Of a stretch of DNA of 24,984 nucleotides, positions 1 to 7,618 are shown one piece after another. The position numbers and the translations under genes were made by a program. Source of the DNA: Firmicutes bacterium UBA4881 (GTDB taxonomy: Bacteria; Bacillota; DTU065); the NCBI GenBank assembly GCA_002399235.1, contig DHDH01000024.1, positions 1-24,984 on the forward strand. Direction: 5' to 3'. Below the pieces are notes generated by a model that saw nothing but the letters and a program-made list of their open reading frames with translations, was not told where the DNA came from and searched no databases. Every line of letters begins with the position of its first letter. The first letter of the stretch is position 1.

Positions 1-1338
1 TTTGATGGCTCTTGGGGCTATCAAGCTACAGGTTATTATTCAGTGACTAGTCGTTATGGTACTCCTGAAGAGTTTATGTATTTTGTTGACCAGGCACATC
101 AAAAAGGTATTGGTGTAATCCTCGATTGGGTGCCTGGCCATTTTTGTAAAGATGATCATGGGCTAAGGATTTTTGATGGTACACCAACCTTTGAATATAA
201 CGAACCCTGGCGTAGTGAAAACTTAGGTTGGGGTACAGCGAACTTTGATTTAGGTCGAGGAGAGGTAAAAAGCTTTCTTATCTCAAATGCTTGCTTTTGG
301 TTTGATGCGTATCATCTAGATGGTTTACGAGTGGATGCTGTTGCTAACATGCTTTATTTAGATTATGGCAAAGCAGCAAATGAATGGCGGCCGAATATTT
401 ATGGTGGGAGAGAAAATTTAGAAGCTATAGCTTTTTTAAGGCGTTTAAATGAAGCTGTATTCCAAAACCATCCAGGTGCTCTAATGATCGCTGAAGAATC
501 AAGTGCTTGGCCTTTAGTTTCGCGACCAACTTATTTAGGGGGACTAGGTTTTAATTATAAATGGAACATGGGTTGGATGAATGATATGCTCGAGTATATG
601 GAATTAGATTCAGTTTTTAAAAAATATCACCATAACCTACTAACATTTTCTTTGATGTATGCTTTCTCGGAAAACTTCATTCTGCCTTTGTCCCATGATG
701 AAGTAGTGCATGGAAAAAAATCCCTTTTAGATAAGATGCCTGGTGATTATTGGCAAAAATTTGCTAATTTACGTGCTTTCTATGGTTACATGCTGGCTCA
801 TCCAGGTAAAAAACTACTCTTTATGGGTGGCGAATTTGGTCAATTCATTGAATGGCGTTATGCAGAAGCTCTAGATTGGCATCTGCTAAACTACCCTTCG
901 CATAATGCTTTGCAGCGTTATGTAAAAGATCTCAACCATTTTTATCTTCAGGAAAGTGCCTTGTGGCAAGATGATCACAATTGGCAAGGTTTTAAATGGA
1001 TCGATTGCCATGATAATACTCAAAGCACTGTCAGTTTTATCCGGTATGACACCAACAAGCAGGACTTTGTCATAGTTATGAGTAATTTTACTCCGGTAGT
1101 ACGATATGATTATCGCATTGGTGTGCCTGAATTGGGAGAATATATAGAAGTTTTTAATAGTGATAACCAAAATTATGGTGGCTCAGGGCAATTAAATAAT
1201 AATCTTTTGGCTAGTCAAGTGCCTTGGCACGGACAGCCTTACAGTATAATGCTCAAAGTACCACCTTTAGCAACCATCTATCTTAAATTAAAAAATAAAC
1301 CAATAACTAAGATCGCATCTACCAAGGAAAAGCTTTAG
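1..1338 (+). CDS. glgB: 1,4-alpha-glucan branching enzyme, 5'-truncated by window edge
   Basis: GH13 glycogen branching enzyme, which makes alpha-1,6 branches in glycogen. The reading frame is open from base 1, so the true start lies outside the window. The first visible residues, FDGSWGYQATGYYSVTSRYG, are the usual mid-protein GlgB sequence, so about one third of the protein is missing. Numbering from the first ATG-like codon at 43, the catalytic Asp is D98 (GLRVDAV), the acid/base Glu is E151 (IAEESSAWP) and the third acidic residue is D219 (LPLSHDEVVHGK). The C-terminal beta-sandwich domain follows, ending in a Lys-rich tail. The stop is 15 bases before glgP, so the two are almost certainly one operon: GlgB builds the branched polymer and GlgP degrades it. 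Nothing suggests a defect in the visible part. Seen: motifs and frame. Known: family chemistry. Confidence 0.96.
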   Translation, partial: FDGSWGYQATGYYSVTSRYGTPEEFMYFVDQAHQKGIGVILDWVPGHFCKDDHGLRIFDGTPTFEYNEPWRSENLGWGTANFDLGRGEVKSFLISNACFWFDAYHLDGLRVDAVANMLYLDYGKAANEWRPNIYGGRENLEAIAFLRRLNEAVFQNHPGALMIAEESSAWPLVSRPTYLGGLGFNYKWNMGWMNDMLEYMELDSVFKKYHHNLLTFSLMYAFSENFILPLSHDEVVHGKKSLLDKMPGDYWQKFANLRAFYGYMLAHPGKKLLFMGGEFGQFIEWRYAEALDWHLLNYPSHNALQRYVKDLNHFYLQESALWQDDHNWQGFKWIDCHDNTQSTVSFIRYDTNKQDFVIVMSNFTPVVRYDYRIGVPELGEYIEVFNSDNQNYGGSGQLNNNLLASQVPWHGQPYSIMLKVPPLATIYLKLKNKPITKIASTKEKL

Positions 1339-1353
1339 GGGGTTGACACTACT

Positions 1354-3795
1354 ATGCCAACTATCACCAAAGAAGAGTTTCGTATAGCTCTTGAGGATAA
1401 AATGGAGCGTATGTTTGGTCGCACCTTGAAAGAGGCCTCAAGAAACAAACTATACAAAGCTATCTCCATGGTAATAAGAGATCTGATCATGGAAAAATGG
1501 GTTATTTCGAGAGAAACATTTCATAATAACCCCGAGCGCGAGCTTTATTATCTTTCTATGGAGTTTTTAATGGGGCGCGCTCTAGGAAATAATCTCCTTA
1601 ACCTTGACCTAGAAGAGGTCGTACGTGAGACCTGTAAAGATTTGGGTTTTGAATTAGAAGAAATTAGAGAAGCAGAGCCTGATGCAGGCCTTGGTAACGG
1701 CGGCTTAGGACGCTTAGCAGCCTGCTTTTTAGACTCATTATCTACCCTCACTCTACCTGCTCATGGTTGTGGGATTAGGTATGAATATGGTCTTTTCAAG
1801 CAAAAAATTATCGATGGTTATCAGGTTGAACTTCCTGATCCTTGGCTAGAGGACGGAAATATGTGGGAAGTTCCTATCCCCGAAGAATCTGAGATAGTTC
1901 GGTTTGGTGGCTGGGTTGAAAGCAGGGTAGATAATGGTAAGGTGATCTTTGAACACAAGGGTTATCAGTCGGTAAAAGCTGTTCCTTACGAAATGCCTGT
2001 CTTAGGTTATAACTCTAAAGTTGTTAATTCTTTGCGACTTTGGACAGCAAGATCGACAAAACATTTCGATATGAATCTCTTTGGTCAGGGACGTTATATC
2101 GATGCCTTAGAAGAAAAAGAATTAGCTGAGGTACTATCTAAAGTTCTTTATCCTGAAGATAATCATCGGGAAGGAAAAGCGTTAAGATTAAAACAACAAT
2201 ATTTTTTTGCTTCAGCTAGTATACAAAGCATTGTTCACGATTTCAAACGTCAAGGCAATCCTATCGAGGATTTTGCCAAAAAGCGCGTTATCCATATCAA
2301 TGATACCCATCCTGCTTTAGCTATACCCGAACTCATGCGTATCTTAATTGATGAAGAACAGCTAGACTGGGACGCAGCATGGGATATTACACGTCGTACC
2401 TTTGCTTATACTAACCACACCGTAATGGAAGAAGCTTTAGAAAAATGGCCAGCTGACTTGTTTAGAGAATTGTTACCGAGAATCTGGGATATTGTAAACG
2501 AGATTAATGAGAGGTTTTGTAGGCAACTTTGGGAGCTCTACCCTGGAGATTGGAATCGTATCTCTGCGATGGCCATTGTCGCAGACAACCAGGTACGTAT
2601 GGCTAATCTATGTATTGTCAGCTCTTATTCTGTTAATGGTGTTGCGGAGTTACACACAGCAATTCTTAAGAAGCAAGTTTTTCGCAATTTCTACGAAATT
2701 ATGCCCGAGAAGTTTATTGGTATAACTAACGGTGTTACTTTTAGAAGATTTTTATTAAAGGCTAATCCTGATTTGGCTAACTTAATTTCAGAACAGATAG
2801 GCGACAGTTGGCTACTCAAATCGGAAGATCTAAAGAAGCTAGAGCCTTATGCTACTAATAAAACCTTCCAAGAGGGTTTAAAAGACATCAGAAGAGCCAA
2901 TAAGGTACGCTTAGCTAAATATATTAAAGACAATAATAACTTAATTATTAATCCTGATTCGATCTATGATGTGCAGGTTAAAAGATTACACGAATACAAA
3001 AGGCAACTACTTAATGCTTTACACATTCTTTATTTATATAATTGTATTTTAGAAGGCAAAAACTTAAATATGACACCGAGGACCTTCATCTTTGCAGCTA
3101 AAGCAGCTCCAGGTTATCGCATGGCCAAAATGATAATTAAACTAATTCATAGTATTGGTATGAAAATTAATAACGATCCCAATGTTAGAGATCTAATTAA
3201 AGTAGTCTTTTTGGAGAACTACCGAGTTTCCTTAGCTGAAAAAATTATCTGTGCCGCTGATATAAGTGAACAGATCTCCTCGGCAGGGAAGGAAGCTTCC
3301 GGTACAGGCAATATGAAGTTTATGTTAAATGGTGCTCTGACGATAGGTACTTTAGATGGTGCTAATATCGAGATCACGGAAGCAGTAGGTCAAGATAACA
3401 TTTTTATCTTTGGTTTAACAGCCGAGGAAATTGAAGAGAGTAGACGTAAAGGCAATTACAATCCTCTAAAGATTTATGAAACCGATAAAGAGATCAAGCA
3501 AGTTTTAGATCAATTAATTGGTGGTTTTCTCGATTACGAGCACCCCGAGATCTTTCGCGAGATCTATACAGGTTTGTTGTATGGATTTGGAGGTGTTGCT
3601 GATCCGTATTATCTCTTAGCTGATTTCCGGTCTTATATTTTAGCACATCAAAAAGCAGAGGCAACTTATAATAACCCTGATCTTTGGTGGCAAAAATCTA
3701 TTCTTAATATAGCTAATGCAGGAATGTTTTCTAGTGATCGTACAGTTAATGAGTACAACGAAAGAGTCTGGCATATTCCTAAAGCCTACCGCTAA
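1354..3795 (+). CDS. glgP: Glycogen/starch/alpha-glucan phosphorylase
   Basis: GT35 alpha-glucan phosphorylase of 813 residues, the normal family length. It releases glucose-1-phosphate from alpha-1,4-glucan ends using phosphate and a pyridoxal-phosphate cofactor. The PLP lysine is K655 in the motif SGTGNMKFMLNG, followed by the conserved TIGTLDGANIEI segment. The N-terminal half carries LYYLSMEFLMGRALGNNL and DAGLGNGGLGRLAACFLDS, also family hallmarks. The ATG at 1354 is preceded by an AGGGGG SD that overlaps the glgB stop, so translation may be coupled to glgB. It is the last gene of the glycogen operon, with a strong intrinsic terminator right after its stop. No allosteric N-terminal extension like that of the animal enzyme is seen. 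The assignment is secure; substrate preference (glycogen versus maltodextrin) cannot be told from sequence. Confidence 0.97.
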   Translation: MPTITKEEFRIALEDKMERMFGRTLKEASRNKLYKAISMVIRDLIMEKWVISRETFHNNPERELYYLSMEFLMGRALGNNLLNLDLEEVVRETCKDLGFELEEIREAEPDAGLGNGGLGRLAACFLDSLSTLTLPAHGCGIRYEYGLFKQKIIDGYQVELPDPWLEDGNMWEVPIPEESEIVRFGGWVESRVDNGKVIFEHKGYQSVKAVPYEMPVLGYNSKVVNSLRLWTARSTKHFDMNLFGQGRYIDALEEKELAEVLSKVLYPEDNHREGKALRLKQQYFFASASIQSIVHDFKRQGNPIEDFAKKRVIHINDTHPALAIPELMRILIDEEQLDWDAAWDITRRTFAYTNHTVMEEALEKWPADLFRELLPRIWDIVNEINERFCRQLWELYPGDWNRISAMAIVADNQVRMANLCIVSSYSVNGVAELHTAILKKQVFRNFYEIMPEKFIGITNGVTFRRFLLKANPDLANLISEQIGDSWLLKSEDLKKLEPYATNKTFQEGLKDIRRANKVRLAKYIKDNNNLIINPDSIYDVQVKRLHEYKRQLLNALHILYLYNCILEGKNLNMTPRTFIFAAKAAPGYRMAKMIIKLIHSIGMKINNDPNVRDLIKVVFLENYRVSLAEKIICAADISEQISSAGKEASGTGNMKFMLNGALTIGTLDGANIEITEAVGQDNIFIFGLTAEEIEESRRKGNYNPLKIYETDKEIKQVLDQLIGGFLDYEHPEIFREIYTGLLYGFGGVADPYYLLADFRSYILAHQKAEATYNNPDLWWQKSILNIANAGMFSSDRTVNEYNERVWHIPKAYR

Positions 3796-3797
3796 AA

Positions 3798-3825
3798 GAA
3801 GGGGCCTTATCTTAGGCCCTTTTTT
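3798..3825 (+). terminator. Intrinsic terminator of glgB-glgP operon
   Basis: Stem GGGCCT (3802-3807), loop TATCTT, stem AGGCCC (3814-3819), then a run of T. The stem can be lengthened by flanking A/T pairs. It starts a few bases after the glgP stop. Confidence 0.85.
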
Positions 3826-3955
3826 GAGTTTTAAATGAGTAAACGGTTTTAGTTAGTTATTAACGAGGACAAAATTGAATTTAAGAATAAAAGTGTTGAT
3901 TTTAGCTTAAGAGGGTATGGGTAGAGTGAAAGAAGATATTTAAGGGGGTTTTTAG

Positions 3956-4294
3956 GTGAAGAAAGTTGCATTAGTGGGCTTTCGTGGTGGCGATATGTGT
4001 TTTTTGCATCTTCTTATAAATGCCCTAGATTATAAAGCGAAAGGTTATGAAGTAGCGATTATCTTAGAGGGAGAGGCGTGTGGCTTAATTCCTAGACTAG
4101 AGAACAATGAGCTTTTTCCTGGTAAATACCGGGAAGCAAGGCCTTTAATTACAGCTGTCTGTAAAGCTTGTGCAGCTAAATTAGGTGGCTTGGAAGCTGC
4201 AGAACGTGGCAAATTGCCTATCGATAGTTCACTTGAGGGACATGTAACGCTTTCTAATTACACTGATGTTGGTTATGAGATTATTACTTTTTAA
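3956..4294 (+). CDS. DsrE-like family protein with a CxxC motif
   Basis: A 112-residue cytoplasmic protein with no signal peptide or membrane segment. The start MKKVALVGFRG followed by alternating beta strands and helices resembles the DsrE/DsrF-like fold, and it recalls a small clostridial family usually annotated as DsrE family or cytoplasmic protein. Cysteines are at 15, 42, 69 and 72; the last two form CKAC, a candidate thiol or sulfur-relay/redox site. The start is GTG at 3956, with a strong AAGGGGG SD about ten bases upstream. It lies between two terminators, so it is probably monocistronic. The substrate and partners are unknown. In DsrEFH and TusBCD a conserved Cys carries persulfide, but no such partner genes are visible here, so a sulfur-transfer role is only inference. 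Confidence 0.75.
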   Translation: MKKVALVGFRGGDMCFLHLLINALDYKAKGYEVAIILEGEACGLIPRLENNELFPGKYREARPLITAVCKACAAKLGGLEAAERGKLPIDSSLEGHVTLSNYTDVGYEIITF

Positions 4295-4299
4295 GCTAA

Positions 4300-4336
4300 A
4301 AGGGTACCTAAAAGTCTTTAGGTACCCTTAGATTTT
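4300..4336 (+). terminator. Terminator after DsrE-like gene
   Basis: Thirteen-bp perfect stem (4300-4312 with 4317-4329) and a four-base loop, starting five bases after the stop codon. A T-rich tail (GATTTTTAG) follows after two bases. Confidence 0.8.
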
Positions 4337-4377
4337 TAGCAAAGAAAAGTAATTAGTTGTAGAAACCTTTTTTTACT

Positions 4378-4407
4378 TTGTAGTCATAAGAGAGGAATGG
4401 CTATAAT
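4378..4407 (+). promoter_or_regulatory. Sigma-A-type promoter for the DUF3108-pgsA unit
   Basis: TTGTAG (4378-4383), 18-base spacer, perfect TATAAT (4402-4407). Predicted transcription start is near 4414, just ahead of the DUF3108 gene. The -35 is only a partial match. Confidence 0.5.
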
Positions 4408-4423
4408 TAAAGCAAAGTATTGA

Positions 4424-5167
4424 TTGAAAGAAGGTGCCTTTTTGTCTATAATATTATTGCTTTTACTAGCAATTACTTCTTTTGCTTCGCCACTTAATAA
4501 AGCTACAGCAATCATCAAAACTCCACTACCTGATTTACAAGGAGAGGTATTGACCTATTCAGTTACGTTAAACAAGATCTCTTTAGGAAAACAGGAATTA
4601 AAAGTAGAAAGTATTATAAATTATAATAACAGACCAACTTATGTCGTTAGCTTTGCAGGAATTCCCAACATCATGCTTAAAGCTTTAAACTATAAAAGTA
4701 CTGAGATCTATTATCTAGATCAAGCTACCTTATTACCATTATTTATTGCCCGGGATTACAGCGCTGGTTTCGCTAAAGGTAATATGGAAGCTTCTTACTT
4801 GGTGGAAGAAAATGTCATTAATGTTGTTGTAAATGAAGGCAATAAAGAACAAAAATACTCCTGGAGTGCAGTTGAGGCTTTTCAAGGAGAGACTAGCATT
4901 GTCTTTTTTTCACGCTTTATTAATGTAGAAGCAAAGCCTAGAGTGGCTTTGATATCGAATGTAGGTGTTAGTTATGTCCAGTTAGAGGCAGGAAAAACAG
5001 AAAAAATAAAAGTACCAGCAGGCGAATTTAATACTGACACCGTAATCATAAATCCTGATTTAGGTAAGGTTTGGTTAACCAAAGACCAATATCGAATCCC
5101 CTTAAAAATAGTTCTTAATCTTAATGCTGGTCTTTTAGAGATGGAGCTGCAATCTATCTTACGCTAG
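4424..5167 (+). CDS. DUF3108-type secreted/envelope protein
   Basis: A 247-residue protein with an N-terminal hydrophobic stretch (about residues 7-22, SIILLLLLAITSFAS) that looks like a signal peptide, followed by a beta-rich domain of the DUF3108 type (segments GEVLTYSVTLNKISLGKQEL and KVPAGEFNTDTVIINPD). The function of this family is not known; proteins of this kind are exported or held at the envelope. The start is uncertain. TTG at 4424 gives a charged n-region (MKEGAF) but has no SD and would leave a leader of about ten bases. TTG at 4442 has a good SD (AAGGTG, 5-base spacing) but gives a signal peptide without a positive charge. The gene follows a TATAAT promoter and is 26 bases ahead of pgsA, so the two are likely co-transcribed, hinting at an envelope-lipid context. 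Confidence 0.75.
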   Translation: MKEGAFLSIILLLLLAITSFASPLNKATAIIKTPLPDLQGEVLTYSVTLNKISLGKQELKVESIINYNNRPTYVVSFAGIPNIMLKALNYKSTEIYYLDQATLLPLFIARDYSAGFAKGNMEASYLVEENVINVVVNEGNKEQKYSWSAVEAFQGETSIVFFSRFINVEAKPRVALISNVGVSYVQLEAGKTEKIKVPAGEFNTDTVIINPDLGKVWLTKDQYRIPLKIVLNLNAGLLEMELQSILR

Positions 5168-5193
5168 GAACTTGAGAAAGGAGCGAAGGTAAA

Positions 5194-5706
5194 ATTCTAA
5201 AAATTACATTACCAAACATAATAACCTTATTTCGCTTAGTTTTGGCTCCTGTAGCCATCTTTTCTATGATCTATTATCCTGATTCTTATTGGATTGCAGG
5301 TGTACTGCTCATCATTGCTGGGCTTAGTGATATTTTAGATGGTTATTTAGCTAGAAAAAACAATCAAGTATCAACATTGGGAACAATGTTAGACCCTGTT
5401 GCGGATAAACTTTTAATGACAGGGATCCTTATTGTTTTGGCTCTTCGTAAAGAGGTTAAAATGATTGCTATAACTGTGTTGTTGCTGAAGGAATTGGCTC
5501 TATTGTTCGGAGGACTTGTTCTGTGGAAAAAGGTTAAAAGGGCTATACCAGCTAGTATTTTAGGTAAAGGCGCTACTGTATTTTTATATATAGGCGTTCT
5601 TAGCATTTTATTTGGCCTAAACTACCTCAACTGGTTTATTTATGCAGGAGTGTCACTTTCAGTGGTAGCGGGTCTACACTATCTTTATTTGGCCATTTCC
5701 GGATAA
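5194..5706 (+). CDS. pgsA: CDP-diacylglycerol-glycerol-3-phosphate 3-phosphatidyltransferase
   Basis: Integral membrane enzyme that makes phosphatidylglycerophosphate, the committed step to phosphatidylglycerol and cardiolipin. The CDP-alcohol phosphotransferase motif D-x2-DG-x2-AR-x8-G-x3-D-x3-D is complete in DILDGYLARKNNQVSTLG followed by TMLDPVAD. Several membrane segments follow. The first ATG/GTG/TTG codon in frame is TTG 5242, but that would delete the conserved N-terminus. Reading upstream to the in-frame stop at 5173 gives LKITLPNIITLFRLVLAP, the typical PgsA beginning, and the only sensible initiator is ATT at 5194, with AAAGGAG at 5177-5183 as SD (10-base spacing). This gives 170 residues, close to the family norm. 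It sits 26 bases after the DUF3108 gene. The function is near certain; the ATT start is inferred. Confidence 0.93.
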   Translation: MLKITLPNIITLFRLVLAPVAIFSMIYYPDSYWIAGVLLIIAGLSDILDGYLARKNNQVSTLGTMLDPVADKLLMTGILIVLALRKEVKMIAITVLLLKELALLFGGLVLWKKVKRAIPASILGKGATVFLYIGVLSILFGLNYLNWFIYAGVSLSVVAGLHYLYLAISG

Positions 5707-5787
5707 AGCACCATTAATCAATCTCTTAAATAGTGACAAGATAGGACTATTTATAGCAATACTACAAAGGCGGGAGGTAGAAGTATC

Positions 5788-6429
5788 TTGCATTTTAATG
5801 AAATACTTTGGGCTGTCTTACCAGCCTTTTTATGGTTGATCTTTTTTTATCGGCAAGATCGATTACCCGAACCACCAGCCTTAGTTTTACGCACTTTTTT
5901 ATTTGGTGCCTTAGCTGTTGTTCCGGCAGCTTTAATTGAAAGAAGGTTTGTGACTAATTTAGGTCCAGAAACGCCAATTTTTAATGTACTAGTTTTGTCA
6001 TTTCTGGTAATTGGCTTAGCAGAAGAACTATCTAAATTAGCCGCTATTAGCTTAAGCGTAGGGAGAACAGGAGCAATAGATTCTGGAGTGGATGGTGTTG
6101 TCTACGGTGTTTCCGCTGGGTTAGGTTTTGCCATGCTAGAGAATATCTTTTACATTAATAGCTTTGGTGTAGGTGTGGCAGCAGTAAGAGCTATCGTATC
6201 TAATCTAGCCCATGCTCTGTTTAGTGGCTTAATGGGATACCATTATGCTCACAGTATCTTGTGGAATAGACCTAACGAAAAATGGCGAGGTCTAGCTTGG
6301 GCTGTTTTTTTACATGGCCTCTACGACTTTATTCTAATTTCTGGTCTGGTGAGTCCTATCTGGTCTATTCTTCTTTTGGTAATAGCCTTTGAGAATGTAC
6401 GTAGGGTCTTTGCTAGGCAAAGGACATAG
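5788..6429 (+). CDS. PrsW-family intramembrane metalloprotease
   Basis: A 213-residue polytopic membrane protein of the PrsW (M82) family, part of the wider CPBP/PrsW/APH-1 group. In Bacillus subtilis PrsW makes the first cut in the anti-sigma factor RsiW; the target here is unknown. Diagnostic residues are E79-E80-x2-K83 (AEELSK), E118-N119 (GFAMLENIFY), H142 (NLAHALFSGLMGY) and H176 (FLHGLYDF), all on or near predicted membrane helices. The N-terminal motif FFYRQDRLPEPP also fits the family. The start is TTG 5788 with a strong SD, GGAGGT, at 5773-5778. It lies 81 bases after pgsA and may be part of the same unit. No sigma/anti-sigma pair is visible in this window, so its substrate must lie elsewhere. 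Confidence 0.9.
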   Translation: MHFNEILWAVLPAFLWLIFFYRQDRLPEPPALVLRTFLFGALAVVPAALIERRFVTNLGPETPIFNVLVLSFLVIGLAEELSKLAAISLSVGRTGAIDSGVDGVVYGVSAGLGFAMLENIFYINSFGVGVAAVRAIVSNLAHALFSGLMGYHYAHSILWNRPNEKWRGLAWAVFLHGLYDFILISGLVSPIWSILLLVIAFENVRRVFARQRT

Positions 6430-6441
6430 CCTGAAAAATTT

Positions 6442-6470
6442 ATGACAATCACTGCCAAATATGATACAAT
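6442..6470 (+). promoter_or_regulatory. Sigma-A promoter of the yebC-ruv operon
   Basis: ATGACA (6442-6447), exactly 17 bases, TACAAT (6465-6470). It matches the housekeeping consensus at 10 of 12 positions and lies 34 bases ahead of the yebC start. Confidence 0.75.
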
Positions 6471-6504
6471 AAATTGTAATTAGGCTTAATTGAGGTGAAC
6501 AGTA

Positions 6505-7227
6505 ATGTCTGGACATTCTAAATGGGCAAATATAAAACATAAAAAAGCCAAGCAAGACCAAGAGAGAGGACGAATATTCACTCGCCTCACCAAAGAAATC
6601 ACCATGGCTGCAAGACATGGTGGTGGTGATCCTGATACTAACTTTAGGCTTAGATTAGTTATCGACGAAGCTAGAGATAACAACATGCCTAATGATACTA
6701 TCGATAGAGCGATTAAAAGAGGTATCGGGGCCTTAGGTGGTGCTAACCTTGAAGAGGTTACCTACGAAGGTTACGGTCCTAGTGGCGTTGCGGTTATGGC
6801 TAATGCATTAACAGATAATCGCAATCGCACTGCTGGTGAAGTACGTTGGATTTTTTCCAAATATGGAGGTAATCTAGGTACTGATGGCTGTGTGGCTTGG
6901 ATGTTTGAACGCCAAGGTTTAATAATCGCGGAGAACCCCAACGGTTTATCGGAAGATGATATTTTGATGGTAGCATTAGATTCAGGTGCTTTGGATGTTA
7001 GATTTGACGAAGATTCTGTTGAAATAATTACAACTATAGAGGATCTGCAACCTATTGAGGAAGAACTAGTAAAGGCCAATTTAAAAGTTGTACATGCGGA
7101 AGTTGCTCTAATACCACAGAATACAATCGATCTATCTGATGAGGATTTAGAGAAATTAGAAACACTTTTAAATGCCTTAGACGATAATGATGATGTCCAA
7201 AATGTTTGGCATAACGCTGATCTCTAA
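6505..7227 (+). CDS. yebC: YebC/PmpR (TACO1) family protein
   Basis: A 240-residue member of the YebC/PmpR/TACO1 family, long annotated as a DNA-binding transcriptional regulator and more recently linked to translation of proline-rich stretches on the ribosome. It begins with the signature MSGHSKWANIKHKKAKQD, then GRIFTRLTKEI, MAARHGGGDP and NNMPNDTIDRAIKRG. The acidic C-terminus (residues about 205-240, rich in D and E) is usual. The ATG is preceded by GAGGTG (6492-6497) and a clear promoter. The yebC-bofC-ruvC-ruvA-ruvB order is a common Firmicute arrangement, so its presence here is conserved context rather than an accident. Which of the two proposed roles applies cannot be decided from sequence. 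Confidence 0.95.
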   Translation: MSGHSKWANIKHKKAKQDQERGRIFTRLTKEITMAARHGGGDPDTNFRLRLVIDEARDNNMPNDTIDRAIKRGIGALGGANLEEVTYEGYGPSGVAVMANALTDNRNRTAGEVRWIFSKYGGNLGTDGCVAWMFERQGLIIAENPNGLSEDDILMVALDSGALDVRFDEDSVEIITTIEDLQPIEEELVKANLKVVHAEVALIPQNTIDLSDEDLEKLETLLNALDDNDDVQNVWHNADL

Positions 7228-7247
7228 GAATACTACTGACAAGTATT

Positions 7248-7276
7248 AACCACCCTAATATTAGAGGTGGTTTTAC
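7248..7276 (+). promoter_or_regulatory. Hairpin covering the SD of the BofC-like gene
   Basis: Arms AACCACC-CTAAT (7248-7259) and ATTAG-A-GGTGGTT (7260-7272) pair along 12 bp with a one-base bulge, followed by TTTTACTTT. The second arm contains the GAGGTGG SD of the next gene. It can act as a weak terminator or as a translational gate. Confidence 0.6.
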
Positions 7277-7277
7277 T

Positions 7278-7538
7278 TTGCGTTCAAAAGTAGTTGGTTT
7301 ATTTTTAGCGTTAGTATTGCTTTTTGTCCTTAGCATTCCTTTGGCAGAGGAGAGTAACTGGACTCTTGGCGAATATAAAGGATATGTAGCAATTTACGAT
7401 CCTTCTGGTTCACTATTTGAACTAACTAATATACACATAAATTCTTTACCCCAAAAAGAACAAGATGAACTAAAAAAAGGACTCACAGCTCGCGATCATT
7501 ACGAACTAGAGCAGTTTTTAGAAGGTATAACCCAATAA
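7278..7538 (+). CDS. BofC C-terminal-domain protein (small, exported or membrane-anchored)
   Basis: An 86-residue protein. Residues 5-23 form a hydrophobic signal or anchor segment. The remainder resembles the BofC C-terminal domain: GEYKGYVAIYD, LTNIHINSLPQKEQDELKKG, then a short helix YELEQFLEGI. In B. subtilis BofC sits in the forespore intermembrane space and controls SpoIVB and sigma-K signalling; this protein has only the C-terminal domain, so equivalence is not assured. The TTG start at 7278 has GAGGTGG at 7264-7270 as SD, which lies inside a stem-loop. Position between yebC and ruvC supports the call, since bofC is near yebC and ruvA in Bacillus. If correct, it suggests an endospore-forming host. 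Confidence 0.7.
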   Translation: MRSKVVGLFLALVLLFVLSIPLAEESNWTLGEYKGYVAIYDPSGSLFELTNIHINSLPQKEQDELKKGLTARDHYELEQFLEGITQ

Positions 7539-7618
7539 GCTAGTTCTAACGAATAAGTTAGCTATTTTAACAAAGCAAAAAAGCTATAGCAGGGATTACC
7601 ATTCTAGGAAACGAATAT

